A DNA stretch of 42,291 nucleotides from the NCBI GenBank assembly GCA_018262455.1, contig JAGSPR010000093.1:1-42291 (forward strand). Reading direction: 5' to 3'. A model generated the notes under the pieces. That model was given only the letters and a program-made list of their open reading frames with translations. It was not told the origin of the DNA and ran no database searches. A program made the translations under genes and the position numbers. Origin of the DNA: Deltaproteobacteria bacterium (GTDB taxonomy: Bacteria; Myxococcota; Polyangia; Haliangiales; Haliangiaceae). Numbering within the stretch: position 1 is the first letter of the stretch; the number at the start of each line of letters is the position of its first letter. Positions 1 through 9,302 of this stretch are shown here, piece by piece.

Positions 1-343
1 GCGGGCGCGCCGCGCGAAAGGACCCCACCTCCGAGCGCGAGTCCGCAGCGCGCACCCACGTCCGTGCGAGCACCGATCATCTGCGCGAGGATTCGAGCGC
101 GAGCGGGGTGGGGTCCGTCGCGCCAGCAGCCCGTGGCGTTCGCGGTCTGCAGTAGCACCTCAGCCACTGTCGCCGGGCTCGGGCACCACGAACACGCTAA
201 GTGAACAGCATTGGAACTAGCCCCAGAGCTCGGCTCGGTTGATCACGCTTGCACCTCAACCCAGCCGATCTCCCGCGCGAACGCGTCAAGATCAACTCGA
301 CAACGGGTTGAGAACGTCGCCGTCCTGGCGGCGAGCGTGATGC
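1..343. other. Gene-free left edge with an imperfect inverted repeat
   Basis: I see no convincing gene in these 343 bases; open frames here are extensions or shadows of the psuG region. The only structure is a perfect 10-base inverted repeat, GGACCCCACC at 20-29 and its complement at 107-116. It is bordered by partially matching CGCGA/TCGCG bases, and the segment CGAGCGCGAG occurs on both sides inside it. It could be the end of a lost element or a chance hairpin in very GC-rich DNA. The window edge prevents judging whether a gene lies to the left. Confidence 0.4.
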
Positions 344-1237
344 TCAGCCGTCGGTGACGGCGATCGCCAGCGCCGCGGCGAGCTCGGCGTTGTTGACGGC
401 GAGCGCCCGGTTGGCGACGATCGACGCCCCCGCCGTGGCGCGGGCGAGCCGCGCGAGCAAGAACGGCGTGAGCCTCTTGCCGGTGATGGTGCCGGCGGTC
501 GCCTCGGCGAGGGCGGCCGCGATGACGGGCTCGAGCCCCACGACCTCGGCGTGCGCGGGGATCGGGTTGCAGGCGAGCACCCCGCCGCCCCCGAGCTCCC
601 AGTGCCGGCGCGCGATCGTGGCGAGCTGCTCGGCGGTCTCGACCCGATGCTCGAGCGCGAGGCCGGAGCTGCGCGCGTAGAACGCGGGCAGCTCGCTCGT
701 GCGGTAGCCGATCACCAGCACGCCGAGCGTCTCGAGCATCTCGAGCGTGCGGGGCAGATCGAGGATCGCCTTCGCCCCGGCGGAGACCACGATGATCGGG
801 GTGCGCGCGAGCGCGACGAGATCGTGCGAGACGTCCGACGCCTCGCCACGGTGAACGCCGCCGATGCCGCCGGTCGCGAACACGCGGATCCCGGCCCGTG
901 CCGCGAGCACGGCCGTGGCGCTGACCGTGGTCGCGGCCGAGGTGCCGCGCGCGAGGTGCACGGCGAGGTCGGTGGCGCCGGCCTTCGCGAACGCGCTGCC
1001 ATCGCGGGCGAGGCGCTCGAGCACCGGCTCGTCGAGCCCGAGCTGGACGACGCCTTGGACGATCGCGATCGTCGCCGGGGTCGCACCTCCCGCTCGCACC
1101 GTGGCCTCGAGCTCGCGCGCGACCGCGAGGTTGTCCGGCCAAGGCAGGCCGTGGGCGACCAGCGTCGACTCGAGCGCGACGAGGGGACGGCCCTCCGCCC
1201 GCGCGGCCGCGACCTCCTCGGACTCGATCAGCTTCAT
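344..1237 (-). CDS. psuG: Pseudouridine-5'-phosphate glycosidase (PsuG)
   Basis: This 297-residue protein has the full PsuG length and motifs. PsuG cleaves the C-C glycosidic bond of pseudouridine 5'-phosphate to uracil and ribose 5-phosphate in the cytosol. Visible signatures are LESTLVAHGLPWP (about 22-34, with Glu23), the lysine in SAFAKAG (Lys85), TGGIGGVHRG followed by DVSHDL (about 122-140), VSAGAKAILD (151-160), PAFYARSSG, and the C-terminal NRALAVNNAELAAALA segment. Glu, Lys, Asp and Asn in these motifs correspond to the known active site. The ATG overlaps the stop of the upstream membrane-protein gene in an ATGA arrangement, so the two are probably translationally coupled. No pseudouridine kinase (PsuK) gene is present in the window, so the pathway partner must lie elsewhere. 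Confidence 0.95.
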   Translation of the reverse strand: MKLIESEEVAAARAEGRPLVALESTLVAHGLPWPDNLAVARELEATVRAGGATPATIAIVQGVVQLGLDEPVLERLARDGSAFAKAGATDLAVHLARGTSAATTVSATAVLAARAGIRVFATGGIGGVHRGEASDVSHDLVALARTPIIVVSAGAKAILDLPRTLEMLETLGVLVIGYRTSELPAFYARSSGLALEHRVETAEQLATIARRHWELGGGGVLACNPIPAHAEVVGLEPVIAAALAEATAGTITGKRLTPFLLARLARATAGASIVANRALAVNNAELAAALAIAVTDG

Positions 1238-1860
1238 ACGCGGCGAACCCTATCCCGAGCCGGCGGCCGCGTCTCGATCCACCACCACTCGCAGCCGAGC
1301 GCCATCGCGATCGCGCCACCGAACGAGACATAGGCGCCGAACATCGCGTCCTTGTCGATCGCGAGCAGGCCGAACCAGACCGCCGAGATCACCCCGGTCA
1401 CGATGCCGCACCGGGCGACCATCGCCTCCGCCGTGCGCGCCGGCAGCACGATCGTCGAGATCACCACCACCACGCTCGCGAGCGGGATCAGCTGCACGGT
1501 CTCGAACTGGGCGAGCTGGAGCTCCGCGAGCGCCGGCAGCCCGAACCCGAACAGGGTGACCCCGAGGATCACGCGGATCGCGATCGCGAGCCCGGCCACG
1601 TCGCGCGACCGCACCATCGCCGCCGCGAACACGAGCGCCGCGATCACGTACGGAGTCCAGACGACCGGCACCTGCACCGGCGCCGTGGCCTCGCCACAGA
1701 CGCGCAACGTTGGCAGGAAGATGCAGATCACGACCACGGCCGTCGACGGCAGCGTCAGCCAGCGATGGTGACGCGTGCGCGACCCGGGGTGTGGCGATCG
1801 GACGTCACTGCGTGCCCAGGCGGACTCGATCGGACGGCCAGTTATCGACGGATCGATCAT
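1234..1860 (-). CDS. Polytopic membrane protein of unknown function, coupled to psuG
   Basis: The 208-residue product has about five or six hydrophobic segments between residue 40 and the C-terminus, for example around TAVVVICIFLP, the YVIAALVFAAAMV stretch, LASVVVVISTIVLP and YVSFGGAIAMALG, and ends in a short basic tail. I do not recognise a family. Start choice: an ATG at 1875 has no ribosome site, while the ATG at 1860 is preceded by GAGGG with five bases of spacing, so 1860 is preferred. Its TGA overlaps the psuG ATG by four bases. That tight coupling suggests a shared role; transport of pseudouridine or a related nucleoside is possible, but nothing in the sequence proves it. Confidence 0.7.
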   Translation of the reverse strand: MIDPSITGRPIESAWARSDVRSPHPGSRTRHHRWLTLPSTAVVVICIFLPTLRVCGEATAPVQVPVVWTPYVIAALVFAAAMVRSRDVAGLAIAIRVILGVTLFGFGLPALAELQLAQFETVQLIPLASVVVVISTIVLPARTAEAMVARCGIVTGVISAVWFGLLAIDKDAMFGAYVSFGGAIAMALGCEWWWIETRPPARDRVRRV

Positions 1861-2008
1861 ATGCACCCTCGACATCGCAAGCCGCGGGCCACCCAGTGCA
1901 CGACACCGCTGTCGCGACCCGGACGCCGCTGCGCAATTGCCGATGCGGACGCGTAAGCCGGTGCGCAGCGACGGCGTCAGCTGGACGCCGGAGCGCTATG
2001 CTCCGCCC

Positions 2009-2602
2009 ATGAAGCGCGTACTCCTGCTGGTGCTGGTCACGGCGTGTGGTGGCAACGACGGCGGCTCGTCGGCGATCGATGCGGCTCCGCTCTCGGACGG
2101 CGCTGCCGACGCGCCGAGCACGGTCGACGCACCCGCCAGTGCCCTCACGTTGACGAGCCCGAGCCTGACCGAGGGCGCGGCGTTCGATGCCGCCAACACG
2201 TGTAACGGCGCGAACACGTCACCCCAGCTCGACTGGACGGCTGCGCCCGCTGGCACGCAGAGCTTCGCGATCGTGCTGACCGACAAGTCGTTCAATAACC
2301 TCGTCCACTGGGTGATCTACGACATTCCGTCAACCGTGACCGGGCTGCCCGCCAATGTGGAGAACAGCTTCGCGCCCGGCAGCGTCGCCGGAGCGCACCA
2401 AACTGAGAGCTACCAGACCCAGGTCCGCGGCTACCTCGGGCCATGCCCGCCGGCGCAGCACACGTACGAGTTCAAGTTGTTCGCGCTCGACGTGGCGACG
2501 CTCCCCGGTGCCACGATCCAGACGACCCGCGCGCAGGCTCTCGCCCTCCTCGGCCAGCACGATCTCGCCAGCGCGACGCTGACCGGCACCCACGCGCCGT
2601 AG
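2009..2602 (+). CDS. PEBP-fold (YbhB/YbcL family) lipoprotein
   Basis: The 197-residue product opens with a lipoprotein signal (MKRVLLLVLVTAC, lipid-attached Cys13), then an Ala/Asp/Ser-rich linker to about residue 50. A phosphatidylethanolamine-binding-protein fold follows. Its two hallmarks are visible: the LTDKSFNNLVHWVIYDIP stretch, which is the ligand-site strand with the conserved HW, and GYLGPCPP followed by HTYEFKLFALD. YbhB/YbcL proteins are small-ligand-binding proteins of uncertain physiological role; here it would be tethered in the envelope. The frame is open much further upstream, but the start at 2009 is the only one placing the lipobox at the N-terminus. A 6-bp stem (1989-2005) lies just before the start. 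The gene runs convergently into 2609-2824 with only six bases between stops. Confidence 0.9.
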   Translation: MKRVLLLVLVTACGGNDGGSSAIDAAPLSDGAADAPSTVDAPASALTLTSPSLTEGAAFDAANTCNGANTSPQLDWTAAPAGTQSFAIVLTDKSFNNLVHWVIYDIPSTVTGLPANVENSFAPGSVAGAHQTESYQTQVRGYLGPCPPAQHTYEFKLFALDVATLPGATIQTTRAQALALLGQHDLASATLTGTHAP

Positions 2603-2608
2603 CGCGCG

Positions 2609-2824
2609 TCAGCGCAGCTCGAATTCCTTGCAGAACGCGGCCTCGGTGGGGACGCTGCCGTCGGGGTTCGGCGCATCGAGCGGCCAGCGCCGCTGCCCTT
2701 CGTCGGGCCAGTCGTGCCAGCACGCCTGGCGTTGCTCGCTCCAGTAGAAGCAGTCGCGACACGCCGAGCGCAGCTCGAACCGCTTCGCCTCGTCGAGCAG
2801 CTGCGGGGTCAGTGGGAACTTCAC
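2609..2824 (-). CDS. Small cysteine-containing protein of unknown function
   Basis: This 71-residue protein carries an early CxxC pair (ACRDC, Cys22 and Cys25), a third Cys in QACWHDWP and a fourth in AAFCKEFELR. Four spaced cysteines near aromatic residues suggest a metal- or cluster-binding site, but no named family is recognised. Its ATG overlaps the stop of the upstream 94-residue membrane-anchored gene by four bases (ATGA), so the two are co-translated. The pair lies 37 bases downstream of the OmpA/TSP3 gene on the same strand and is probably in that transcription unit. Confidence 0.75.
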   Translation of the reverse strand: MKFPLTPQLLDEAKRFELRSACRDCFYWSEQRQACWHDWPDEGQRRWPLDAPNPDGSVPTEAAFCKEFELR

Positions 2825-3105
2825 GGGCTGGCCGGAACGGTCGCGCTACCGGAGCCCGCGGAGCCCGCGGAGCCGGATCCCGAGCCTTCCTTCGTCGCCG
2901 CCGCGAGGCCCGCCTCGACGCCGCGCTTGACCTTGTCGGCGGTGGGGCCTGCGGTCTCCCGCACGCCTTCCTTGAGCTCCTGCATCTCCTCGGTCTTCCA
3001 GATCGCCTGGACGTGACCGAAGAACGTGCGCTTGCCGAGCTTCACCGTCGAGCCGCACCACACGAGCCCGGCCGCGAGCGCGAGGTAGATCAGCAGCTTG
3101 ATCAT
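2821..3105 (-). CDS. Small membrane-anchored protein of unknown function
   Basis: The 94-residue product has one N-terminal hydrophobic segment (about residues 3-17, LLIYLALAAGLVWCG). A charged amphipathic middle follows (TEEMQELKEGVRETAG with downstream DKVKRGVEAG), likely helical, and then a low-complexity Gly/Ser/Ala tail. It looks like a single-pass protein with a short periplasmic or cytoplasmic helix. A Cys at position 17 inside the segment could be a lipobox variant, but the -1 position is Trp, so a membrane anchor is more likely. It sits between the OmpA/TSP3 gene and the 71-residue cysteine protein, overlapping the latter by four bases. Confidence 0.7.
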   Translation of the reverse strand: MIKLLIYLALAAGLVWCGSTVKLGKRTFFGHVQAIWKTEEMQELKEGVRETAGPTADKVKRGVEAGLAAATKEGSGSGSAGSAGSGSATVPASP

Positions 3106-3142
3106 GAGGCAACGCTACCAGCCGGCGAGGGGATCGCCAGCG

Positions 3143-5032
<1,890 letters not shown>

Positions 5033-5084
5033 GTGGTCTCCGTGGTTCAGACCATCCCGAACGCGGGGATGGGCTTTGCCCCTC

Positions 5085-5112
5085 GTTACACCAAGTCGTG
5101 GAGCGGGGTCAA
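5085..5112 (-). promoter_or_regulatory. Sigma70-like promoter of the OmpA/TSP3 gene
   Basis: Reading the minus strand, TTGACC (5107-5112) and TGTAAC (5085-5090) are separated by 16 bases. They match the -35 consensus at five of six positions and the -10 at four of six. The predicted start of transcription would leave a leader of roughly 45 bases before the ATG at 5032, which supports that start over the more distal in-frame one. Confidence 0.5.
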
Positions 5113-5170
5113 ACAAGTAGCCAACAACATTGAAGGATCTATCCCCAATGTCGGGCTCCCACGAGGCTGG

Positions 5171-7027
5171 CTACGGGTGGGGATCGATCCCGTTTCGCAG
5201 GCATGCCTGCGAGTAATAGCTCTGGCGGTCAGCGGGCAGCTTCGCAAAGATCGCCTTGGCTTCGGTGACATCCTTGGCGTTGCACGCGGCGAGGAAGGCC
5301 TTGCTGAGCACGCTGCCATCACCCTTGCACTTGAGGGCCTGCTTGTACGCCTTGAGCGCGGCCGCCTGGTTCCCGCTCGCGACGAAGTCGTCGCCGCGCT
5401 TGGCCGCCTCGGCGAAGTCGCACGGCGGAGGCGCGATCACGACCTGCGAGCCGGAGCCGACACCGGGGTTGGGGATCGCCGTGACCTGCGGAACGCAGCG
5501 CACCCGCGCGCGGACCTGATCCATCATGGACTTGGGCTTGGAGGAGTCCTCGAGCCGGAGCCGGGTGATGAAGTCCTTGCAGGTGCCGTTGTTGACCTGT
5601 CGGAGGTCGCCCACGATCTCGTCGACTGCCTTCTTCTCGGCGGTCTTGTAGGCCTCGACGGCATCGCGGCGATAGACCGACTCGTCCTTGATCGTATCGA
5701 GCTTGGTCTTCGCGGCCTTCCAGTTCTGTTCCTTGATCGCGTCGCTCAGGTCTCTCGCGGCGACCTCCGCGCGGCTCTCGCTGTTCGCGCGGTCGCGCAG
5801 GCTCTTGGCCTCGTTCGGATCGAGCGGCCCGAGCTTGTCCGTGCAGGTGATCAGATCGTCCCATTTGCGGTTGGTCTTGAAGTCGAGGCACTCGCCGCGG
5901 ATCCGTGCCTTGTCGTCGGTCGCCGTCCGGCCGGCGGCGTCGGGGGTCTCCACCACGCGCTCCGGTGCATCGGAGGGGGCGAGGGCCACCTGGGGGGCAT
6001 CGATCACGATGTCGTGCTGGCCCGTGCTGCCAGATCCGATCGCGTTCGACTCCGGATCCTTGTTGCCGCGGGTCAAGAAGAACACGGCGACGCCGATCAG
6101 CACGACGACACCCAGCAGGATCGCGACGAGCAAGCCCTTCTTGCCGCCGACATCCGGGACGTCCGTGATCACCGCGTCGCGCGCGAACACGAAGTCCTCG
6201 CCCGGCTCGACGAACCGAAACCGGACATGGCCGAGATCGACGACGTCGCCACGACGCAGCTCGACCTTGCCGTAGTCCTGGCCGTTGACCCGGACCCCGT
6301 TCGAGGACTGCAGGTCGCTGATCGTGTAACGCCCGGTGTCCGGCTCGCGGACGAGCTTGGCGTGGTTGCGGCTGATCGAGCGGTGATTGACGACGAGGTC
6401 GTTCTCGTCCGTGCGACCCACGATCATCTGGGGTCGGGACAGCTCGAACTCCTTGCCCGCGAAGTTGGACGACAGGACGACGAGCTTGCCGTAGCCGACC
6501 GGGGCACCGAGGGCAGCGACCGCTGCGGCCGTGGCGAGCGGGCGCCCCTGCGGATCGGTGTCGGCGACCGCGACCAGCGTGCGGTTGGGGTTGCCGACGG
6601 CCGCCGGGCCCGGGACGGCCGTCGCCGGGATCGGGATCGGAGCGGTGGGCGCCGAGGAGCCGACCGTGGGGATCTGGTCGGTGTCGGAGCTGAGCCGCTC
6701 GATCGGCATCGTCCGCGCTTCGTCGATCTGCTCGACGCCCTCGGCCTTGAGGTAGAGCTTGTAGTCGCCGATCTGGACCTGGTCGCTGACGCGGAGCGAC
6801 ACGCGCTCGGCGATCCGGGCGTTGTTGACCCGGATTCCGTTGTAGCTACCGAGATCCTCGATGTGGACCTCGCCGTTGTTGCGCAGGATGCGGGCATGAC
6901 GGCGCGACACGTTCCGCTCGGTGAGCCGGATCGTGTTGCCTTCTTTGCGTCCGATCGTGATCTCGTCACGGATCAGAGGGACGACGGTCGTCTTTCCCTC
7001 GTCATCCTGGATCACCAGCTTGAACAT
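5171..7027 (-). CDS. Double FHA-domain membrane protein
   Basis: The 618-residue protein has two forkhead-associated domains. FHA1 (about 1-95) shows ITIGRKEGNTIRL, NVSRRHARI and DLGSYNGIRVN; FHA2 (about 180-270) shows MIVGRTDENDLVVN, SISRNHAKL and DLQSSNGVRVN. FHA domains bind phosphothreonine peptides. A Pro/Ala-rich linker joins them, and one transmembrane segment follows (about 300-320, GLLVAILLGVVVLIGVAVFF). The C-terminal 300 residues include charged helices and conserved cysteines (GECLDFK, DLITCTDKL, CKDFITRL), which would be extracytoplasmic. The protein therefore looks like a sensor or scaffold reading Ser/Thr kinase output on the cytoplasmic side and reaching into the periplasm. 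It lies between the CtpA protease and OmpA genes on the same strand. Partner kinases are not adjacent; one is encoded at 25-26.5 kb. Confidence 0.88.
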   Translation of the reverse strand: MFKLVIQDDEGKTTVVPLIRDEITIGRKEGNTIRLTERNVSRRHARILRNNGEVHIEDLGSYNGIRVNNARIAERVSLRVSDQVQIGDYKLYLKAEGVEQIDEARTMPIERLSSDTDQIPTVGSSAPTAPIPIPATAVPGPAAVGNPNRTLVAVADTDPQGRPLATAAAVAALGAPVGYGKLVVLSSNFAGKEFELSRPQMIVGRTDENDLVVNHRSISRNHAKLVREPDTGRYTISDLQSSNGVRVNGQDYGKVELRRGDVVDLGHVRFRFVEPGEDFVFARDAVITDVPDVGGKKGLLVAILLGVVVLIGVAVFFLTRGNKDPESNAIGSGSTGQHDIVIDAPQVALAPSDAPERVVETPDAAGRTATDDKARIRGECLDFKTNRKWDDLITCTDKLGPLDPNEAKSLRDRANSESRAEVAARDLSDAIKEQNWKAAKTKLDTIKDESVYRRDAVEAYKTAEKKAVDEIVGDLRQVNNGTCKDFITRLRLEDSSKPKSMMDQVRARVRCVPQVTAIPNPGVGSGSQVVIAPPPCDFAEAAKRGDDFVASGNQAAALKAYKQALKCKGDGSVLSKAFLAACNAKDVTEAKAIFAKLPADRQSYYSQACLRNGIDPHP

Positions 7028-7082
7028 CGATTGCGTCCCCGCGCAAAGTTGGTGTGGAAGAAGTCACGCCAACGTTTCATTG

Positions 7083-7112
7083 GTTGTACCAGTCCACGCT
7101 CCGCAGAAACAA
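7083..7112 (-). promoter_or_regulatory. Possible promoter of the double-FHA gene
   Basis: On the minus strand TTGTTT (7107-7112) and TACAAC (7083-7088) are spaced by 18 bases, in a locally AT-richer stretch upstream of the ATG at 7027. The match is moderate (three to four of six each). It overlaps the 3' end of the preceding protease gene, whose stop is at 7125, so read-through transcription is equally possible. Confidence 0.3.
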
Positions 7113-7124
7113 CCGATGGACCGA

Positions 7125-8429
7125 CTACTTGTTTCCACTTCGGACTGCTTGGCGCGCGAGCTTTACTGCCGCGGCAAGCTGTGGATCGTCGTCGTCCTCG
7201 TCGCCGGTTTGCCCGTGAGGGCCGGACACGATTGTGACACCACTTCCCGTGCCGGCGCCACTGCCACCGGCGGTCCCCGACGAGCCCGCCACGATCTCCT
7301 CACCCGCGAACGCGTCGACGTGGACGTCCGGTTCCAGCCCCTTTGATTCCAACGAGTTGCCTTTGGGCGTGTAGTAGCGCGCGGTCGTCAGCTTGAGCCC
7401 GGCACCGTCTTCGAGATCAAAGAACGTCTGAACTGTGCCCTTGCCGTAGGTGCGAACGCCGACGAGCTTGGCGCGGCCGTGATCGCGCAACGCCGCGGCC
7501 AGGATCTCGGAGGCCGAGGCCGTGCCTTGATCGACGATGGCGATCACCGGAACGGTCGTCGCAACACCCCCTTTGTGGGCGGTCTGCGTCTCGATACTGC
7601 CTTGCCGACCCCGGATCGTGACGATCGTGCCGCCGTCGAGGAACAGATCGGCGACTGCGATCGCCTGGTCGACGAGCCCGCCTGGATCGGCGCGGAGATC
7701 GAGCACGAGCACGGCGAGCCCGTTCTGCTGGCGAAGCTGCGCGAGTGCGGTGGCGGTATCGGCGGAGGTCGCCTCGGAGAACCGCGAGATCGCGAGGTAG
7801 CCGATCCCGCGCTCGATCACCTTGTGCGTCACGGTGGGCTGCTTGACCTGCGCGCGCACGAGCGTGAACGGTCGGGCCTCCTTCCAGCCCGCCCGCACCA
7901 CGTTGACGACGACCCGCGTCCCGGATGCGCCGCGCAGCCGCGCCTCCCAGGTCGTGGCGTTCGCGAGCTCCTTGCCGGCCTCGGCGGTCACCGCACCGTC
8001 GATCGAGACCACTCGATCGTCCTGCTGGAGGCCGGCCATCTCGGCGGGCGACCGCGGCACGATGCCCTCGATGGTCGGGAACGGCGCCTGGCTCGGGCGC
8101 GTGTCGTCGATCGTGCCGGGCGACAAGGTGAGGCCGACGCCGCCGAACTCGCCTTCGGTGTCCTGGCGCAGGTTCTTGTAGCGATTCGGCGGCAGGAACG
8201 TCGAGTACTGATCGAGGTTGTGCAACATGCCGCGCGCGGCGTCGTAGATCAGCTTCTTCTCGTCGACCGGATCGACGTAGCTCGTCTGCACCGCGGCGAG
8301 CGCCTGCGCGAACGCATCGAGCGTCTTGAACCGCTGGACATCGCGCGGCACGGCACGGGCGGCGATCGCGGTGGCGGCGACGGCACCTGCACAGAAGGTT
8401 GCGAGATGGGTGGCAAGCGATCGCGACAA
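7125..8429 (-). CDS. S41-family C-terminal processing protease (CtpA-like)
   Basis: This 434-residue protein is a periplasmic carboxy-terminal processing protease. A hydrophobic N-terminal export signal (about 8-25) is followed by the CTP helical region (QTSYVDPVDEKKLIYDAARG, MLHNLDQYSTFLP), a PDZ domain (about 95-185, GEFGGVGLTLS and IVPRSPAEMAGLQQDD) and the S41 catalytic core. The catalytic Ser (near 305, in GTASASEIL) and Lys330 (in TYGKGTVQT) are 25 residues apart, as in characterised family members, so it should be active. Such proteases trim periplasmic proteins and, in several bacteria, peptidoglycan hydrolases or their activators. The start is TTG, the only start that keeps the signal sequence. 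It lies 12 bases after the EnvC-like gene, so it is the last member of the ftsE-ftsX-LytM unit. Confidence 0.92.
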   Translation of the reverse strand: MSRSLATHLATFCAGAVAATAIAARAVPRDVQRFKTLDAFAQALAAVQTSYVDPVDEKKLIYDAARGMLHNLDQYSTFLPPNRYKNLRQDTEGEFGGVGLTLSPGTIDDTRPSQAPFPTIEGIVPRSPAEMAGLQQDDRVVSIDGAVTAEAGKELANATTWEARLRGASGTRVVVNVVRAGWKEARPFTLVRAQVKQPTVTHKVIERGIGYLAISRFSEATSADTATALAQLRQQNGLAVLVLDLRADPGGLVDQAIAVADLFLDGGTIVTIRGRQGSIETQTAHKGGVATTVPVIAIVDQGTASASEILAAALRDHGRAKLVGVRTYGKGTVQTFFDLEDGAGLKLTTARYYTPKGNSLESKGLEPDVHVDAFAGEEIVAGSSGTAGGSGAGTGSGVTIVSGPHGQTGDEDDDDPQLAAAVKLARQAVRSGNK

Positions 8430-8441
8430 GGCGACCGAAGC

Positions 8442-9302
8442 TTACCGCGAGCCGCGCCTGTGCTGCGTCGGCGACTGCGGCTGGGACTCGAAAAGCGGCT
8501 CGGGATCGACCGGGAGCCCGCCGGCACCCAGCTTGACCCGCACTTCGAGATAGACGCGGTGCTGCGAGGCTCGCCCGAGCCGATCACCGCGCGCGACGAC
8601 GGCGCCGACGGGAACGGTGGGATCGCCCAGCTTCGCGACGACCGTGAGGTAGGTGCCGTGATCGAGGATCAGGCCGGTCCCGAGGCTGCGGATCGGGCCG
8701 GCATAGCGCACGGTCCCGGCAGCGGGAGCGACGACCTTGGCATGCGCGTCGACCTCGAAGTCGATCCCTCGACGCGACAGCGTGGCGTTCGAGCGATCGT
8801 GCAGGATCATCCCGAAGTGGCGCACGATCGTGCCGGCTGCAGGCCGCGCGAGGCCCGTGGGGAGCACCAGCCCGGCAACCCGCGCGGCCTCACCGGCGGT
8901 GCGGGTCGTCGCGTCGCGCAGGTGAACGAGCTCGGCGGCGAGCATCTGACGCTCGGCGACGTCGCGCTCGATCAGCAGCCGGGCCGCGGCCCGCCGACGC
9001 GCCGTGCCGAGGCCATCGGGGTCCCGCTGCGCCGGTGTCGCCCGGAGCAGGCGATAGGCCGCGGCGAGCCGGCGCGCGCGCATCGCGTCGACGCTGACGA
9101 GCTTGTCGGTCACCATGGCGCGCGCGCGATCGAGCGCCGCGGCCTCGTCGGTGAGCTGGGAGGCGAGAGCGCCCCGCGGATCGGCGTCGGCGTCGGCGTC
9201 GGCGTCGGCTGGTGCGTGGTCCGATCGCGCACCGGCGTACGCGCTGGCGACCAGCGCCACGGCCGTGAACACGATCGCGGCGATGCTCCTAACGCGCCAC
9301 AC
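8442..9302 (-). CDS. EnvC-like LytM/M23 factor, catalytically degenerate
   Basis: The 286-residue product has an N-terminal membrane or signal segment (about 5-22), an Asp-Ala repeat, a long helical region (about 40-145, likely coiled coil) and a C-terminal LytM domain (about 150-265). The domain keeps RRGIDFEVDAHAKVVAPAAG and LDHGTYLTVVAKL, but the zinc ligands are broken. The first His of HxGID is Arg and the HxH motif reads RVY, while Asp and one His remain. This is the pattern of EnvC-type regulators, which activate amidases rather than cut the wall themselves. Position after ftsX and before a CtpA protease supports that role. Start choice: a GTG at 9302 has AGGAG six bases upstream; a GTG at 9326 has no such site. 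The gene overlaps ftsX by 14 bases. Confidence 0.85.
   Translation of the reverse strand: MWRVRSIAAIVFTAVALVASAYAGARSDHAPADADADADADPRGALASQLTDEAAALDRARAMVTDKLVSVDAMRARRLAAAYRLLRATPAQRDPDGLGTARRRAAARLLIERDVAERQMLAAELVHLRDATTRTAGEAARVAGLVLPTGLARPAAGTIVRHFGMILHDRSNATLSRRGIDFEVDAHAKVVAPAAGTVRYAGPIRSLGTGLILDHGTYLTVVAKLGDPTVPVGAVVARGDRLGRASQHRVYLEVRVKLGAGGLPVDPEPLFESQPQSPTQHRRGSR
9181..9209 (-). repeat. Hexanucleotide microsatellite encoding Asp-Ala repeats
   Basis: The hexamer TCGGCG is repeated almost five times in a row on the plus strand. On the coding strand it specifies DADADADADA just after the membrane segment of the EnvC-like protein. Such a tract can change length in units of two residues by slippage without breaking the frame. 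Confidence 0.85.

Noticed and set aside
5033..7237. Long plus-strand open frame opposite the FHA gene
   Set aside because: High GC leaves antisense frames open. The translation is Arg/Asp/Val-rich without motifs, while the minus strand has two FHA domains and a membrane segment.
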